Of a stretch of DNA of 64,000 bases, positions 1 through 12,440 are shown piece after piece. Source of the DNA: Stomorhina lunata (Eukaryota; Arthropoda; Insecta; Diptera; Rhiniidae). The notes beneath the pieces are model-generated. The model was not told the DNA's origin. It saw only the letters and a program-made list of their open reading frames with translations, and searched no databases. Position 1 is the first letter of the stretch. The number at the start of each line of letters is the position of its first letter. The translations under genes were made by a program, and so were the position numbers. The stretch lies in assembly GCA_933228675.1 (NCBI GenBank), contig OW121742.1:20086112-20150111 (forward strand), given 5' to 3'.

Positions 1-1803
1 AATTTTTATCCAAATTTCATTATATAAAGTGTTATCAAAATTTTACTATGAAAATTAAAATTTTGACTAAAATTTTACTATATAAATTTTTTTATCAAAA
101 TTTCAATATATGGTTCATATTATGAACCTAAGTCCGACTCGAACTAAGGACATTCAATATAAATCTTTGTTCAAAAAAAAAAAAATAAAATTAATTTCTT
201 TCATTATTATTTTATATTAAAATTATTAATTGCTAAATATTTGACACTCCGTCCAATTTAAAATTGACTGTAGAACAAAAAGCGTCAAACTAACAACAGA
301 TGGCGTAACTTCACTGTTTATAACATAGGCAAGGCGAGCAACTACAGGATTAAATGAAATAAAGCTTTATATCTAGCTTTCGCTACTTTCATCTCTGATA
401 TACACATTCAATGGTATATTTCTGTATTTGTCTGAGAGTTACTTCTCTTAAAAAAAATATTTTTGAAACTAATACTTTTGTTAGAAATTAAGTTTTTTTT
501 AACAAAATAAATTTTATGGAAATTTTTTCTAAATGAAAAAATTTAACAAAATGCTATCCCATAATTTCAATTTTTTCATAAATCCGGGTTTACCTAAGTT
601 TAACAATAAATCTCTGTATATTTTATTATTTTTTATACCCCCTTTACAGCGACAACAAAGCAACAACAAAAGTACAGAAAGTAAAAAAAAGGCAAAACTG
701 AAAAATGTTGCTTATGTAATTATATTTAGACTAGAATCTAAGCTTTATTTTGATATTTTGCAAAAACACTATAATTCCTATTTATTCGGTCTAGCAACTT
801 TGATATAATGAGTATTTTTTTAATCTACCTTAAATTTGGAATGCAACCATCCAAACGCGTTGAGGTACTGATTGCCTTTAACAAAGCATTTTTGATTTTT
901 GTAATAATATTTATTTTGTAATAAATTAAGATCCAATTGCAATTCACTTACTTTAAAAATTCTTTGTCCAAAATTTTTCTACATAAAATATTTAAGAATT
1001 CTTTGAGTAAAATAAAATTGTAATTTTAAATTAAATTTCTATGAAATCAAATCATCTAATATTGTTTCCAAAAAAAGTAATTTCTACTGAAAAATTAGAA
1101 AATCAAATTTTAAATTGGGAATTATTTAATATCCTTTAATCCTTTCTTTATTTTTTCACTGCATTAAACAAAATTTTTTTCAAGTTAATACCTATTAGAT
1201 TTTGTCAATGAGTTTTGTTGATACAATTTCTGATTGTTTAATTCCTAGAAGTACTTTTATGTTGTTTGTTTCATTTTTATTTTTGTTATTATTCTTTTAT
1301 CTTTTTCCATGTCAAAAATATCTACATATTTTCCTTTTTCTATTTTCCAGATAACATTAGAATTATTTCCTGTTATTATCTATGTAATACCAACAATATC
1401 AACATTTTTTGGTAAGTTTTTGAGACATTCTTAGACATTTAAATCCTATATGATAGAATGTGAAGTATTTATATCAAATTATCATGATTGACCTTGTGTT
1501 AATCCCCTTAACTAGATCTAATAAATATTTATTTAAATGCCAGCTTATTTCCTTTTGTTTAAGGGTATAAATCCTTTATGTATGAGTAAATATGTTTAAC
1601 CTTAACACATTGACACAGTCTTCGGTTTAAGTTGTTTACATATAAAATCATGTTACCAAACACTTTCAAACATTTTTACTTACATACATTTGTTGTGCTC
1701 AAGGACACAAGGAAATTAACATGATTTTGGGGTCAAATTAATTCCAGTGAAGCTTTGAGGGGACAAATCAAATATTGTGCAATAATTTAGCTAACTAAGA
1801 GGA
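1..1803. other. AT-rich non-coding flank
   Basis: Bases 1-110 are a degenerate tail of the satellite type (ATTTTACTATATAAA and TTATCAAAATTT units). The rest is AT-rich single-copy-looking DNA with poly-A and poly-T runs. The short open frame at 533-808 has no recognisable motif, is low in complexity and shows no codon bias, so I do not call it a gene. I see no RNA gene or promoter here. Confidence 0.5.
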
Positions 1804-1849
1804 ATGAGTTATAAAAAAAACTCAAAAAAAAGTTTTCTTTTACAAAATC

Positions 1850-3461
1850 CTTCTATAGAAAAATTTTTGTTTTACAAATTTTTTTCTATAGAAAAATTTT
1901 TGTTTTACAAATTTTTTTCTATAGAAAAATTTTTGTTTTACAAAATTTTTTCTATAGAAAAATTTTTGTTTTACAAAATTTTTTCTATAGAAAAATTTTT
2001 GTTTTACAAAATTTTTTCTATAGAAAAATTTTTGTTTTACAAAATTTTTTCTATAGAAAAATTTTTGTTTTACAAAATTTTTTCTATAGAAAAATTTTTG
2101 TTTTACAAAATTTTTTCTATAGAAAAATTTTTGTTTTACAAAATTTTTTCTATAGAAAAATTTTTGTTTTACAAAATTTTTTCTATAGAAAAATTTTTGT
2201 TTTACAAAATTTTTTCTATAGAAAAATTTTTGTTTTACAAAATTTTTTCTATAGAAAAATTTTTGTTTTACAAAATTTTTTCTATAGAAAAATTTTTGTT
2301 TTACAAAATTTTTTCTATAGAAAAATTTTTGTTTTACAAAATTTTTTCTATAGAAAAATTTTTGTTTTACAAAATTTTTTCTATAGAAAAATTTTTGTTT
2401 TACAAAATTTTTTCTATAGAAAAATTTTTGTTTTACAAAATTTTTTCTATAGAAAAATTTTTGTTTTACAAAATTTTTTCTATAGAAAAATTTTTGTTTT
2501 ACAAAATTTTTTCTATAGAAAAATTTTTGTTTTACAAAATTTTTTCTATAGAAAAATTTTTGTTTTACAAAATTTTTTCTATAGAAAAATTTTTGTTTTA
2601 CAAAATTTTTTCTATAGAAAAATTTTTGTTTTACAAAATTTTTTCTATAGAAAAATTTTTGTTTTACAAAATTTTTTCTATAGAAAAATTTTTGTTTTAC
2701 AAAATTTTTTCTATAGAAAAATTTTTGTTTTACAAAATTTTTTCTATAGAAAAATTTTTGTTTTACAAAATTTTTTCTATAGAAAAATTTTGGTTTTACA
2801 AAATTTTTTCTATAGAAAAATTTTGGTTTTACAAAATTTTTTCTATAGAAAAATTTTGGTTTTACAAAATTTTTTCTATAGAAAAATTTTGGTTTTACAA
2901 AATTTTTTCTATAGAAAAATTTTGGTTTTACAAAATTTTTTCTATAGAAAAATTTTTGTTTTACAAAATTTTTTCTATAGAAAAATTTTTGTTTTACAAA
3001 ATTTTTTCTATAGAAAAATTTTTGTTTTACAAAATTTTTTCTATAGAAAAATTTTTGTTTTACAAAATTTTTTCTATAGAAAAATTTTTGTTTTACAAAA
3101 TTTTTTCTATAGAAAAATTTTTGTTTTACAAAATTTTTTCTATAGAAAAATTTTTGTTTTACAAAATTTTTTCTATAGAAAAATTTTTGTTTTACAAAAT
3201 TTTTTCTATAGAAAAATTTTTGTTTTACAAAATTTTTTCTATAGAAAAATTTTTGTTTTACAAAATTTTTTCTATAGAAAAATTTTTGTTTTACAAAATT
3301 TTTTCTATAAAAAAATTTTTGTTTTACAAAATTTTTTCTATAGAAAAATTTTTGTTTTACAAAATTTTTTCTATAGAAAATTTTTTGTTTTACAAAATTG
3401 TTTCTATAGAAAAATTTTTGTTTTACAAAATTTTTTCTACAGAAAAATTTTTGTTTTACAT
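1850..3461 (+). repeat. 33-bp satellite array A (TTTTAC spacer)
   Basis: About 48 nearly identical 33-bp units. Each has the palindrome TTTTTCTATAGAAAAA followed by the spacer TTTTGTTTTACAAAA. The array is very homogeneous apart from a five-unit block around 2785-2945 in which TTTTTG is TTTTGG, and scattered substitutions near the right edge (3305-3450). Because 33 is a multiple of three and one frame lacks stops, a 576-codon frame of FSIEKFLFYKI repeats runs through it. I read this as satellite DNA and not as a protein gene. Confidence 0.95.
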
Positions 3462-4369
3462 TTTAGTTTTTTACTTTATTATAGTTTTTTACGTTTCAAA
3501 TTTTATTTTTATCCAAAATATTATTGTCTGTTAATGTAACCATTATCCTTATAATCCTACCAGTGGTTCATGACATTTAATCCTTTCTTTTTGGTGCAAA
3601 ACAAGAGATCAGACAAATAAATTCAAGTTAACATAAATATTTATTTAGACCTAACACTTGTCAGCAAAATTTGATGTTTTGCGTTCTAAGAACTTTCTAA
3701 GTCTAAATAGGAAGTGCGTGGTTTCTACATTTGTGCCAACTTTTTGGAGAAATCCTGAAAGTTCATCAGCCTTTGAAGTTTTTTTGTGCTTTTTCGTAAA
3801 CAAAATTGTTTGTTTTAAGCGGAGAAAAATTCTTTTGTTTCTTCTTCTAGAAGTAAATAAGGATTTTGTTTGTATTTATTTATTTGTTCAGCCATAGTGC
3901 GTAGTTTATGTTTATGAGTTAAAGGACATTTTCTGACATGTGCCCGGCTTATAGTTTAAGTTTTTTATTTTTGAACTTTAAAATTTTCAATTCTTTTTTG
4001 ACTACTTTCTAGGGGTCATGAAAAGTATGACCCCTTAATATCTTTATTTGAAAATCGTTTTATTTTATTGTTTGGAAAAATAAACATGATTCTACATAAT
4101 TTACCTGATAAGTGTTAAAAATAACAAAAATATTGTATGCAAATAGACAAATGATAAATGAAAACAATCACATACTTATAGGCGTTTTTGGTTGGAACAT
4201 ATACCAGGTACTGTAATCATAGAATTATTGATGATTTATTGTCGGTTTTAAATTAAAAAAACTAAATTGTTTATAATAATTTCCATTTCAAAATAATAGT
4301 TTCGAAGATAGTTTCCAAGATAATCCCACATTCATGATTCCGTACAAAAAATCAAGTTCTATAACAAAT
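3462..4369. other. AT-rich spacer, nothing recognised
   Basis: Single-copy-looking sequence between two satellite arrays. A 79-codon open frame at 3658-3897 does not begin with ATG and has no motif I recognise, so I leave it uncalled. Confidence 0.4.
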
Positions 4370-4850
4370 TTTATGTCGAAAAATTTAATATCAAAAATTT
4401 TCTATAGAAAAAGTTGGTAACGAAAATTTTTCTACCAAAAATTTTATAACAAAAATTTTCTATAGAAAAATTTGATAACGAAAATTTACTATAAAAAATT
4501 TGATATCGACAATTTCCTATTAAAATATTTTATACAGAAAATTTTTAAAATTTTTCGATATCAAAAATAATATATCGAAAATTTTCTATAAAATTATTTT
4601 ATATCAAAAATTTTTTATATACAAATTTAATATCGAAAAGTTTTCCATATAAAAATTTTATACCGAAAATTTTCAATAGCAATATTTTATATCGAAAATT
4701 TTCGATACAACAACTTTATATCGAAAATTTTCTATAAAAACATTTTTTATTAAAAGTTTTCTATTGAACAATTTTCTATATTAAAATTTTCTACCGAAAA
4801 TTTCTATATAAAAATTTTATATCGAAAATTTTCTATAAAAATATTCTCCT
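4370..4850 (+). repeat. Degenerate CTATAG satellite array B
   Basis: Diverged units of roughly 25-30 bp combining TTTTCTATAGAAAA-like cores with GATATCGAAAA-type spacers. It is related to the larger array at 6.19-8.70 kb but much more mutated, with variable unit length. Confidence 0.8.
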
Positions 4851-4919
4851 GTAGTTTCCAAGATAATCCTACTTTTATGTTTCCATATACAAATTTTAAA
4901 AAAATCAAGTTCTATAACC

Positions 4920-5570
4920 AATTTTGAAAGTTTTTCTATAGAAAAAATTTCATAAAGAAACTTTTTCTATAGAAAAAATTTCATAAAGAAACTTTTTCTA
5001 TAGAAAAAATTTCATAAATAAAGTTTTTCTATGGAAAAAATTTCATAAAGAAAGTTTTTCTATAGAAAAAATTTCATAAAGAAAGTTTTTCTATAGAAAA
5101 AATTTCATAAAGAAAGTTTTTCTATAGAAAAAATTGCATAAAGAAAGTTTTTCTATAGAAAAGATTTCATAAAGAAAGTTTTTCTATAGAAAATATTTCA
5201 TAAAGAAAGTTTTTCTATAGAAAAAATTTCATAAAGAAAGTTTTTCTATAGAAAAAATTTCATTAAAAATGTTTTTCTATAGAAAAAATTTCATAAAGAA
5301 AGTTTTTCTATAGAAAAAATTTCATAAAGAAACTTTTTCTATAGAAAAAATTTCATAAAGAAAGTTTTTCTATTGAAAAAATTTCATAAAGAAAGTTTTT
5401 CTATAGAAAAAATTTCATTAAGAAAGTTTTTCTATAGAAAAAATTTCATTAAGAAAGTTTTTCTATAGAAAAAATTTCATTAAGAAAGTTTTTCTATAGA
5501 AAAAATTTCATTAAACAATTTCATAAAAAAGTTTTTCTATAGATACAATTTTATAAAAAAAAATGTTTGC
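4920..5570 (+). repeat. 31-bp satellite array C (CATAAAGAAAG spacer)
   Basis: About 20 units of 31 bp: core TTTTTCTATAGAAAAAA, then TTTCATAAAGAAA, itself a dyad (TTTC, loop ATAAA, GAAA). The 42.94-44.17 kb array is the same family in inverse orientation. Edges are more diverged than the middle. A short related sequence (CTGTAGTTTCCAAGATAATCC) precedes it near 4851 and follows it near 5586. Confidence 0.93.
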
Positions 5571-6189
5571 CAAAATTACTCTATCTCCTGTAGTTTCCAA
5601 GATAATCCCACTTTTATGTTTTCATATAAAAATTTAAAAGTTTTCAAAAATTAATCAAAATGTTTAGTTCCTTGGGCTTAAGAAACTGAATTGTTCTATT
5701 AATTGCTTGTCTTTGTTTAGTATTTGCTATAAAGTTTATTCCCAATAGCTCCATTAGAATGAACTAAATATTTAAGGACAATCTGAGATTTATTTTCTTA
5801 TTGAATAAATTTACAAGTCTAAAGAAAATAAAATAGGGTTAATGACAGGCGTTATCAACGTCATCGCTGCTGTTCTCTAGCTGATTATCATCAAATCTAT
5901 TAATGAATGATACATCATACTTTAGTTCAATCCATTGGTAAGGTGTAGGTTGTTGCGATGACAGACAGATGGCAAAATGCAACTAAAATTTCTGGAGTCG
6001 TTGAACCAAAGTATTTTTACTTATAAATATTTAGAAAAACAATCAAATACAAATTAAGATAAATTAATTAACACTTTGGGGGATATACAAAATATTGGTT
6101 AAAAAGTGAATAATATAAAAAACGATGGTTTTTAAATTGAATAAATAATGACGTAAAATCAATTTGGTCATTATCAAAATCAGTCTAAA
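5571..6189. other. Single-copy spacer, nothing recognised
   Basis: Mixed-composition sequence including a less AT-rich patch at about 5840-5990. No open frame, RNA gene or repeat family was identified. It may be ordinary intergenic or intronic DNA. Confidence 0.35.
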
Positions 6190-8705
6190 ACTTATCGAAT
6201 TTAAAGAAAATTTTGATATCAAAAATTTTCTAGAGAAAAATTTTATATCGAAAATTTTCTAGAGAAAAATTTTAGCTCGAAAATTTTCTAGAGAACAAAA
6301 TTTTATATCGAAAATTTTGTTTACAAAAATTTTATGTCAAAAATTTTTTATAAAATAATTTTTATCGAAAATTTTTTATTAAATAATTTTTATCGAAAAT
6401 TTACTATAAAAAAATTTTTATCGAAAATTTTCTATAGAAAAATTTATATCGAAAATTTTCTATAAAAAAAATTTGATATCAAAATTTTCTATTGAAAAAT
6501 TTAGATCGAAAATTTTATAAAGATAATTTTGTATGGGAAAATTTTGTATCAAGAATTTTCTATAGAAAAATTTAAAACGAAAATTTTCTGTAAAAAAATT
6601 TTACATCGAAAATTTTCTATCCAAAAATTTTAGAACAAAAATTTTTTGTAGAAAAATTTATAACAAAAATTTTTCATAGAAAAATTTTATAATAAAAATT
6701 TTATATCTAAAATTTTCTATAGAAAAATTTTATATCGAAAATTTTCTACAGAAAAATTTTATATCGAAAATTTTCTATTGAAAAATTTTCTATCGAAATC
6801 TTATATCAAGAATTTTTTATAGCAAAATTTTAAATCGAAAATTTTCTGTAAAAAAAATTTTATATTAAAATTTTTTATACAAAAATTTTATAACGAAAAT
6901 TTTTTGTAGAAAAATTTATAAACAAAATTTTCTATAGAAAAATGTTATATTGAAAATTTTCTATAGAAAAGTTGTAAATCGAAATTATCTATAGAAAATT
7001 TTATACCGTAAATTTTCTATAGAAAAATTTTATATCGAATATTTTCTATTGAAAAATTTTATATCGAAAATCTTATATCGAAGTTTTCTATAAAAAATTT
7101 TAAATCGAAATTTTCTATAGAAAATTTTATATCGAAATTTTCTATAGAAAATTTTATATCGAAATTTTCTATAGAAAATTTTATATCTAAATTTTCTATA
7201 GAAAATTTTCTATCGAAAATTTTCTATACAAAAATTTTATAACAAAAATTTTTTTTTGTGGAGAAATTTATAACGAAAATTTTCTATAGAAAAATTTTAT
7301 AACGAAAATTTTCTATAGAAATATTTTATAACGAAAATTATCTGTAGAAAAATTGTGTATCGAAATTTTCTATTGAAAAATTTCATATAGAAAATTTTAT
7401 ATCGAAAATTTTCTATACAAAAATTTTATATCGAAAATTTTTTATACAAAAATTTTATATCGAAAATTTTCTATACAAAAATTTTATAACCAAAATTTTT
7501 TGTAGAGAAATTTGTAACGAAAATTTTCTATAGAAAAATCTTATAACGAAAATTTTCTATAGAAAAATTTTATAAAGAAAATTTTCTATAGAAAAATTTT
7601 ATAACAAAAATTATCTATAGAAAAATTTTATAACGAAAATTTTCTATAGAAAAATTTTATAACGAAAATCTTCTATAGAAAAATTTTATAACATAAATTT
7701 TCTATAGAAAAATTTTATAACATAAATTATCTATAGAAAAATTTTATAACGAAAATTTTCTATTGAAAAATTTTTTATTGAAAATTTTTTTCAAAAATTT
7801 TCTACAGAAAAATTTTATAATTAAAATTTTCTATAGAAAAATTTTATATCGAAAATATTCTATAAAAAAATTTTATAACGTTTTCTATAAAAAATTTTCT
7901 ATAAAAAAATTTTTATAACGAAAAATTTCTATAGAAAAGTTTATATCAAAAATTTTCTATAGAAAACTTTAATAAAGAAAATTTTCTATAAAAAAATTTA
8001 TAATGAAAATTTTCTATAGAAATATTTTGAAACAAAAATTTTCTATAGAAAAATTTTATAACAAAAATTTCTATAGAAAACTTTTTTAACTAAAATTTTC
8101 TGTAGAAAAATTTTATAACAAAATTTCAAAAATTTTCTATAGAAAACGAAAATTTTCTGTAGAAAATAGAAAAATCTATAGAAACATTTTATAAAGAAAA
8201 TATTGTGAAAAAAATTTTAAAGCGAAAATTTAAAAAAAAAAAATATATCAAAAATTTTCTAAAGAAACATTTTATATCGAAAATTTTCCAAAGAAACATT
8301 TTATATCGAAAATTTTCTATAAAAACATGGATATCAAAAATTTTTTACAAAAAAATGTATACCAAAAATTTTCTGTAAAATTCTCAATATATTGAAAATT
8401 TTTTATAGAAAATTTTCCATAGAAAAATTTATATCGAAAATTTTCTATAGAAAAAAAAATTGTATAAAAAATTTTCTGTAAAAAATATATTTTGAAAATT
8501 TTCCATAGAAAAATTTACACATTTTACAAATTTTCTATAGAAAATAAAATTGTATTAAAAATTTTCTAGAAAAATTTGATAACATACATTTTTTATAGAA
8601 AATGTTTATGTCGAAAATTTTCTGTAGAAAAAGTTTTATCGAAAAATTTTTTATAGAAAAATTGTATATTGAAAATGTTTTATTAAGAAATTTTTAATCG
8701 AAAAT
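6190..8705 (+). repeat. ~29-bp degenerate satellite array D (ATATCG spacer)
   Basis: About 2.5 kb of diverged units near 29 bp: TTTTCTATAGAAAAA followed by TTTTATATCGAAAA, with variants ATAACG, ATAACA and CTAGAG. Unit length drifts from about 25 to 32 bp. The array at 9.44-11.65 kb is the same family on the opposite strand. High divergence suggests an old array. Confidence 0.9.
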
Positions 8706-9435
8706 TGTGTTACTGCTGACTTCTTCTCCTTTTATATTTGCTTTGCAATTTTTCCTTTGTTTCTTTATTTTCATCTTTACTTGACTGTTATTTTTAACCT
8801 GTGAAAAATACTTTACAATATTTACTTCCGTTTCCTAAAGTCGTTGAAGAAATTGAACAAAACTCTTTGTGACTCCTAGCGCTCCTTGTCCAAGGAAGTC
8901 ATTGTCCTGCTTGAAATATTTTTCTATTTTGAGGTTTTTACTAATTTCAAGATTCTCTTCGATGCAAAACTAAATATTTAAACATAGGATTAATTGCATT
9001 TTGGTTTCAACGTCGGATGCGTTACATCTAAAAGTGCCATTTCATTAAAATAGACAATAGAAAAAAAGAAATACTTTTTATGGCGAACCAAAGACAACAA
9101 TGTCCTGGGAAGAGTTGATGACACTCTTAGTTGTTTTCATAGTTTGTTATCCTTTTGTATAGTGGGAGCTATTAAATCAATTAGTTTTGATTGTTAATTT
9201 CTTTTATTATCATTATTATTGGCAAACCAAAGAAGATTGAACTTGAGTTAATTTAAGTCAACAAAATGGGATTTTTATAAGGATATTTTGTGTTATTTTT
9301 AGAAATTGAAAAACGTCATTGTTTTGATGACCTTCTGTAGCAAAGGTAAATTATTCATTAAGAAACTTAAAAAACTGTTGGTGACCAATTGTCAGCTTCC
9401 ACTGACACAACAAACATAAGACAAAAAATTTTTGG
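8706..9435. other. Single-copy spacer between inverted arrays
   Basis: About 730 bp of non-repetitive, slightly less AT-rich DNA separating array D from its inverted counterpart E. No gene was recognised. Confidence 0.4.
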
Positions 9436-11165
9436 AGGGAAAAGAAATTTTTCTTTAAAAAATTTGTCTATAAAATATTTTCGATATAAAATTTCTCAAT
9501 AGAAAACTTTTGATATAAAAATTTTTCTTAAGAAAACTTTCGATGTAAAATGTTTTTATAGAATATTTTCGATATAAAATTATGTTATAGAAAATTGTTC
9601 TATAGAAAATTTTCAATACAACTTTTTTATATAGAAAATTTTTGATATAAAATTTGTATATAGAAAATTTTCGATACAAAATTTCTTTATAGAAAATTTT
9701 CGATACAAAATTTTTTATAAAAAATTTTTCTATAGAAAATTTTCGATATAAAATTTTTGTATAGAAAATTTTTGATATAAAATTTTTATATAAAAAATTT
9801 TCTGTGTCAAATTTTTCGATATAAAATTTTTTATGGAAAATTTTAGATATAAAATTTTTCTATAGAAAATTTTCGATATAAAATTTTTATTAGAAAATTT
9901 TCGATACAAAATTTTTCTATCGAAAATTTTCGATATAAAATTTTTGTATAGAAAATTTTCGATATAAAATTTTTCTATATAAAATTTTCCATATAAAATA
10001 TTTCTATAGAAAATTTTCGATATAAAATTTTTCTATAGAAAATTTTCTATATAAAATTTTTCTATAGAAAATTTTCGATATAAAATTTTTCTATAGAAAA
10101 TTTTCGATATAAAATTTTTCTATAGAAAATTTTCGATATAAAATTTTTCCGTAGAAAATATTTCGATATAAAATTTTTCTTTAGAAAATTTTTCGATATA
10201 AAATTTGTCTATAGAAAATTTTCGATATAACATTTTTCTAAAGAAAATTTTTCGATATAAAATTTTTCTGTAGAAAATTTTTCGATATAAAATTTTTCTA
10301 TAGAAAATTTTCGATATAAAATTTTTCTATAAAAAATTTTCGATATAAAATGTTTCTATAGAAAATTTTCGATAGAAAGTTTTCCTATAGAAAATTTTTC
10401 TATAAAAAATTTTCGTTCTAAAATTTTTGAATAATAAATTTTCGATATAAAATTTTTCTACAGATAATTTTCGTCTTAAATTTTTCTATGGAAAATTCTT
10501 GATACCAAATTTTCTATACAAAATTATCGTTATAAAATTTTTCTATAGAAAATGTTCGTTATAAAATTGTTCTATAGAAAATTTTCGTTGTAACTTTCTA
10601 TAAAAAATTTTATTAAAAAATTTTTCTATGGAAAACTTTTGTTATTAAAATTTTCCATAGAAAAATTTTGTTATAGAAAATTTTCATTATTTAAATTTTC
10701 GTTATAAAATTTTTCTATAAAAAATTTTCGTTATAAAATTTTTCTATAAAAAATTTTCGATATAAAATTTTTCTAAAAGAAATTTTTGTTAAAAAATTTT
10801 TCTGTAGAAAATTTACGTTATAAAATTCTTCAATGAAAATTTTCTATAGAAAATAACTGATAAAAAGTTTTTCTTTAGAAAATTTGTGCTATGAAGTTTT
10901 TTATAGAAAATTTTCGAATAAAATTTTTCGGTAGAAAATTATTGATATAAAATTTTAATTATAAAATGTTTTTATAGAAAATTTTCGAAGCAAAATTTTT
11001 CTATATAAAAATTAAGATGCAAGATTTTTCTATAGAAAATTTTCAATATAAAATATTTCTTTAAAAAATTTTCAATATAAAATATTTCTTTAAAAAATTT
11101 TCGTTATAAAATTTTTCTATAGAAAATTTTCGTTATAGTATTTTTCTATAGAAACTTTTCGTTTC
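9436..11165 (-). repeat. ~29-bp satellite array E, inverse of D
   Basis: Units read TTTTCGATATAAAA followed by TTTTTCTATAGAAAA on the plus strand, the reverse complement of the array D unit. The best-preserved part is about 9960-10330. The edges degrade to GTTATAAAA variants. With array D it forms a very large imperfect inverted repeat. Confidence 0.9.
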
Positions 11166-11173
11166 CGCAAACA

Positions 11174-11244
11174 TTTTTTGGCTTTTTATCAATAAATTGG
11201 TCTGTTACATTAATAAATAAATGTAACAGATTTGGGATCAAATG
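11174..11244 (+). repeat. Left arm of 71-bp inverted repeat
   Basis: This arm contains the hairpin TCTGTTACATT, loop AATAAATA, AATGTAACAGA, flanked by a TTTTTATCAATAAATTGG tract and GGGATCAAATGC. It is matched almost perfectly in inverse orientation at 11663-11733. The 417 bp between the arms is satellite. The sequence is not satellite itself, and a relative occurs at 54605-54760. Confidence 0.85.
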
Positions 11245-11261
11245 CCAATACACTTCTTTTT

Positions 11262-11655
11262 GAATAAAATTTTTCTTTAGAAAATTTTCGTTATAAAATT
11301 TTTTTATAGAAAATTTTTGTTTTGAAATTTTTCTATAGAAAATTTTTTATAAATTTTTTTAGAGATAATTTCCGTTATTAAATTTTTCTTTAGAAAATTT
11401 CCATTATAAAATTCTTCAATGAAAATTTTCTATAGAAAATTTTCTAGCAAAAAGTTTCTGTAAAATAAATCTTCTACAGAAAAATTTAAGATAAAAATAT
11501 TTTTCAGTAAAAACATTTTCATAAAAAAATTTTCTGTAGAAAAATTTTTGATAAAAAAATTTTCTGTAGAAAAATGTTTGATAAAAAAATTTTCTATAGA
11601 AAATTTTTTATCAAAAAACAATGTTTGATAAAAAAATTTTCCTTCAAAAAGAATG
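11262..11655 (-). repeat. CTATAG satellite between inverted-repeat arms
   Basis: Degenerate continuation of array E plus units of the type TTTTCTGTAGAAAAATTTTT with GATAAAAAAA. It is enclosed by the two arms of the 71-bp inverted repeat. Confidence 0.8.
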
Positions 11656-11662
11656 TTTATTC

Positions 11663-11810
11663 GCATTTGATCCCAAGTCTCTTACATTTATTTATTAATG
11701 TAACAGACCAATTTATTGATAAAAACCCAAAAATTATTTGGGGAGAAACCAAAATTCCTCGACGCGTTTCGATGGTTGGTTAAGCCATCTCTATAGCAGG
11801 ATAATGTATA
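11663..11810 (+). repeat. Hairpin-bearing dispersed repeat, right copy
   Basis: Bases 11663-11733 are the inverse of 11174-11244. The sequence then continues through CCTCGACGCGTTTCGATGG and TTGGTTAAGCCATC. GATGGTT and AAGCCATC can pair as a hairpin. The same tail, CCTCGACACGTTCCGATGG and GTTGGTTAGGCCATC, recurs at about 54710-54750 followed by ATCAGGAGGAT. It is probably part of a transposable element whose type I cannot name. All copies lie at satellite-array boundaries. Confidence 0.7.
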
Positions 11811-11869
11811 GAAATTTTTATAACATAAAATTTTTATAAAATTTATAAAATTTTTTTGTTTTTTTTAAT

Positions 11870-12440
11870 CTTCGTTATAAAATGTTTCTATAGAAAATTT
11901 TCTTAAAAAAATTTTTCTATAGAAAATTTTCTTAAAAAAATTTTTCTATAGAAAATTTTCTTAAAAAAATTTTTCTATAGAAAATTTTCTTAAAAAAATT
12001 TTTCTATAGAAAATTTTCTTAAAAAAATTTTTCTATAGAAAATTTTCTTAAAAAAATTTTTCTATAGAAAATTTTCTTAAAAAAATTTTTCTATAGAAAA
12101 TTTTCTTAAAAAAATTTTTCTATAGAAAATTTTCTTAAAAAAATTTTTCTATAGAAAATTTTCTTAAAAAAATTTTTCTATAGAAAATTTTCTTAGAAAA
12201 ATTTTTCTATAGAAAATTTTCTTAAAAAAATTTTTCTATAGAAAATTTTCTTAAAAAAATTTTTCTATAGAAAATTTTCTTAAAAAAATTTTTCTATAGA
12301 AAATTTTCTTAAAAAAATTTTTCTATAGAAAATTTTCTTAAAAAAATTTTTCTATAGAAAATTTTCTTAAAAAAATTTTTCTATAGAAAGTTTTTGATAA
12401 AAAATTTTCTATAGAAATAATATAAAGTTCTTCTATAGAA
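11870..12440. repeat. 29-bp satellite array F (CTTAAAAAAA spacer)
   Basis: About 18 nearly identical 29-bp units: TTTTTCTATAGAAAA followed by TTTTCTTAAAAAAA. It is homogeneous, suggesting recent expansion. It ends about 620 bp upstream of the TATA box of the gene at 13420. Confidence 0.93.

Noticed and set aside
1850..3461. Core CTATAG as a heat-shock element or MEF2 site
   Set aside because: Heat-shock elements need TTC-N2-GAA and MEF2 needs CTA(A/T)4TAG; the spacing in TTCTATAGAA fits neither.
1804..3534. 576-codon ORF of FSIEKFLFYKI repeats
   Set aside because: It is a 33-bp satellite whose period is a multiple of three. Another frame over part of the same bases is also open, variants do not favour synonymous change, and the frame simply runs out into unique AT-rich sequence.
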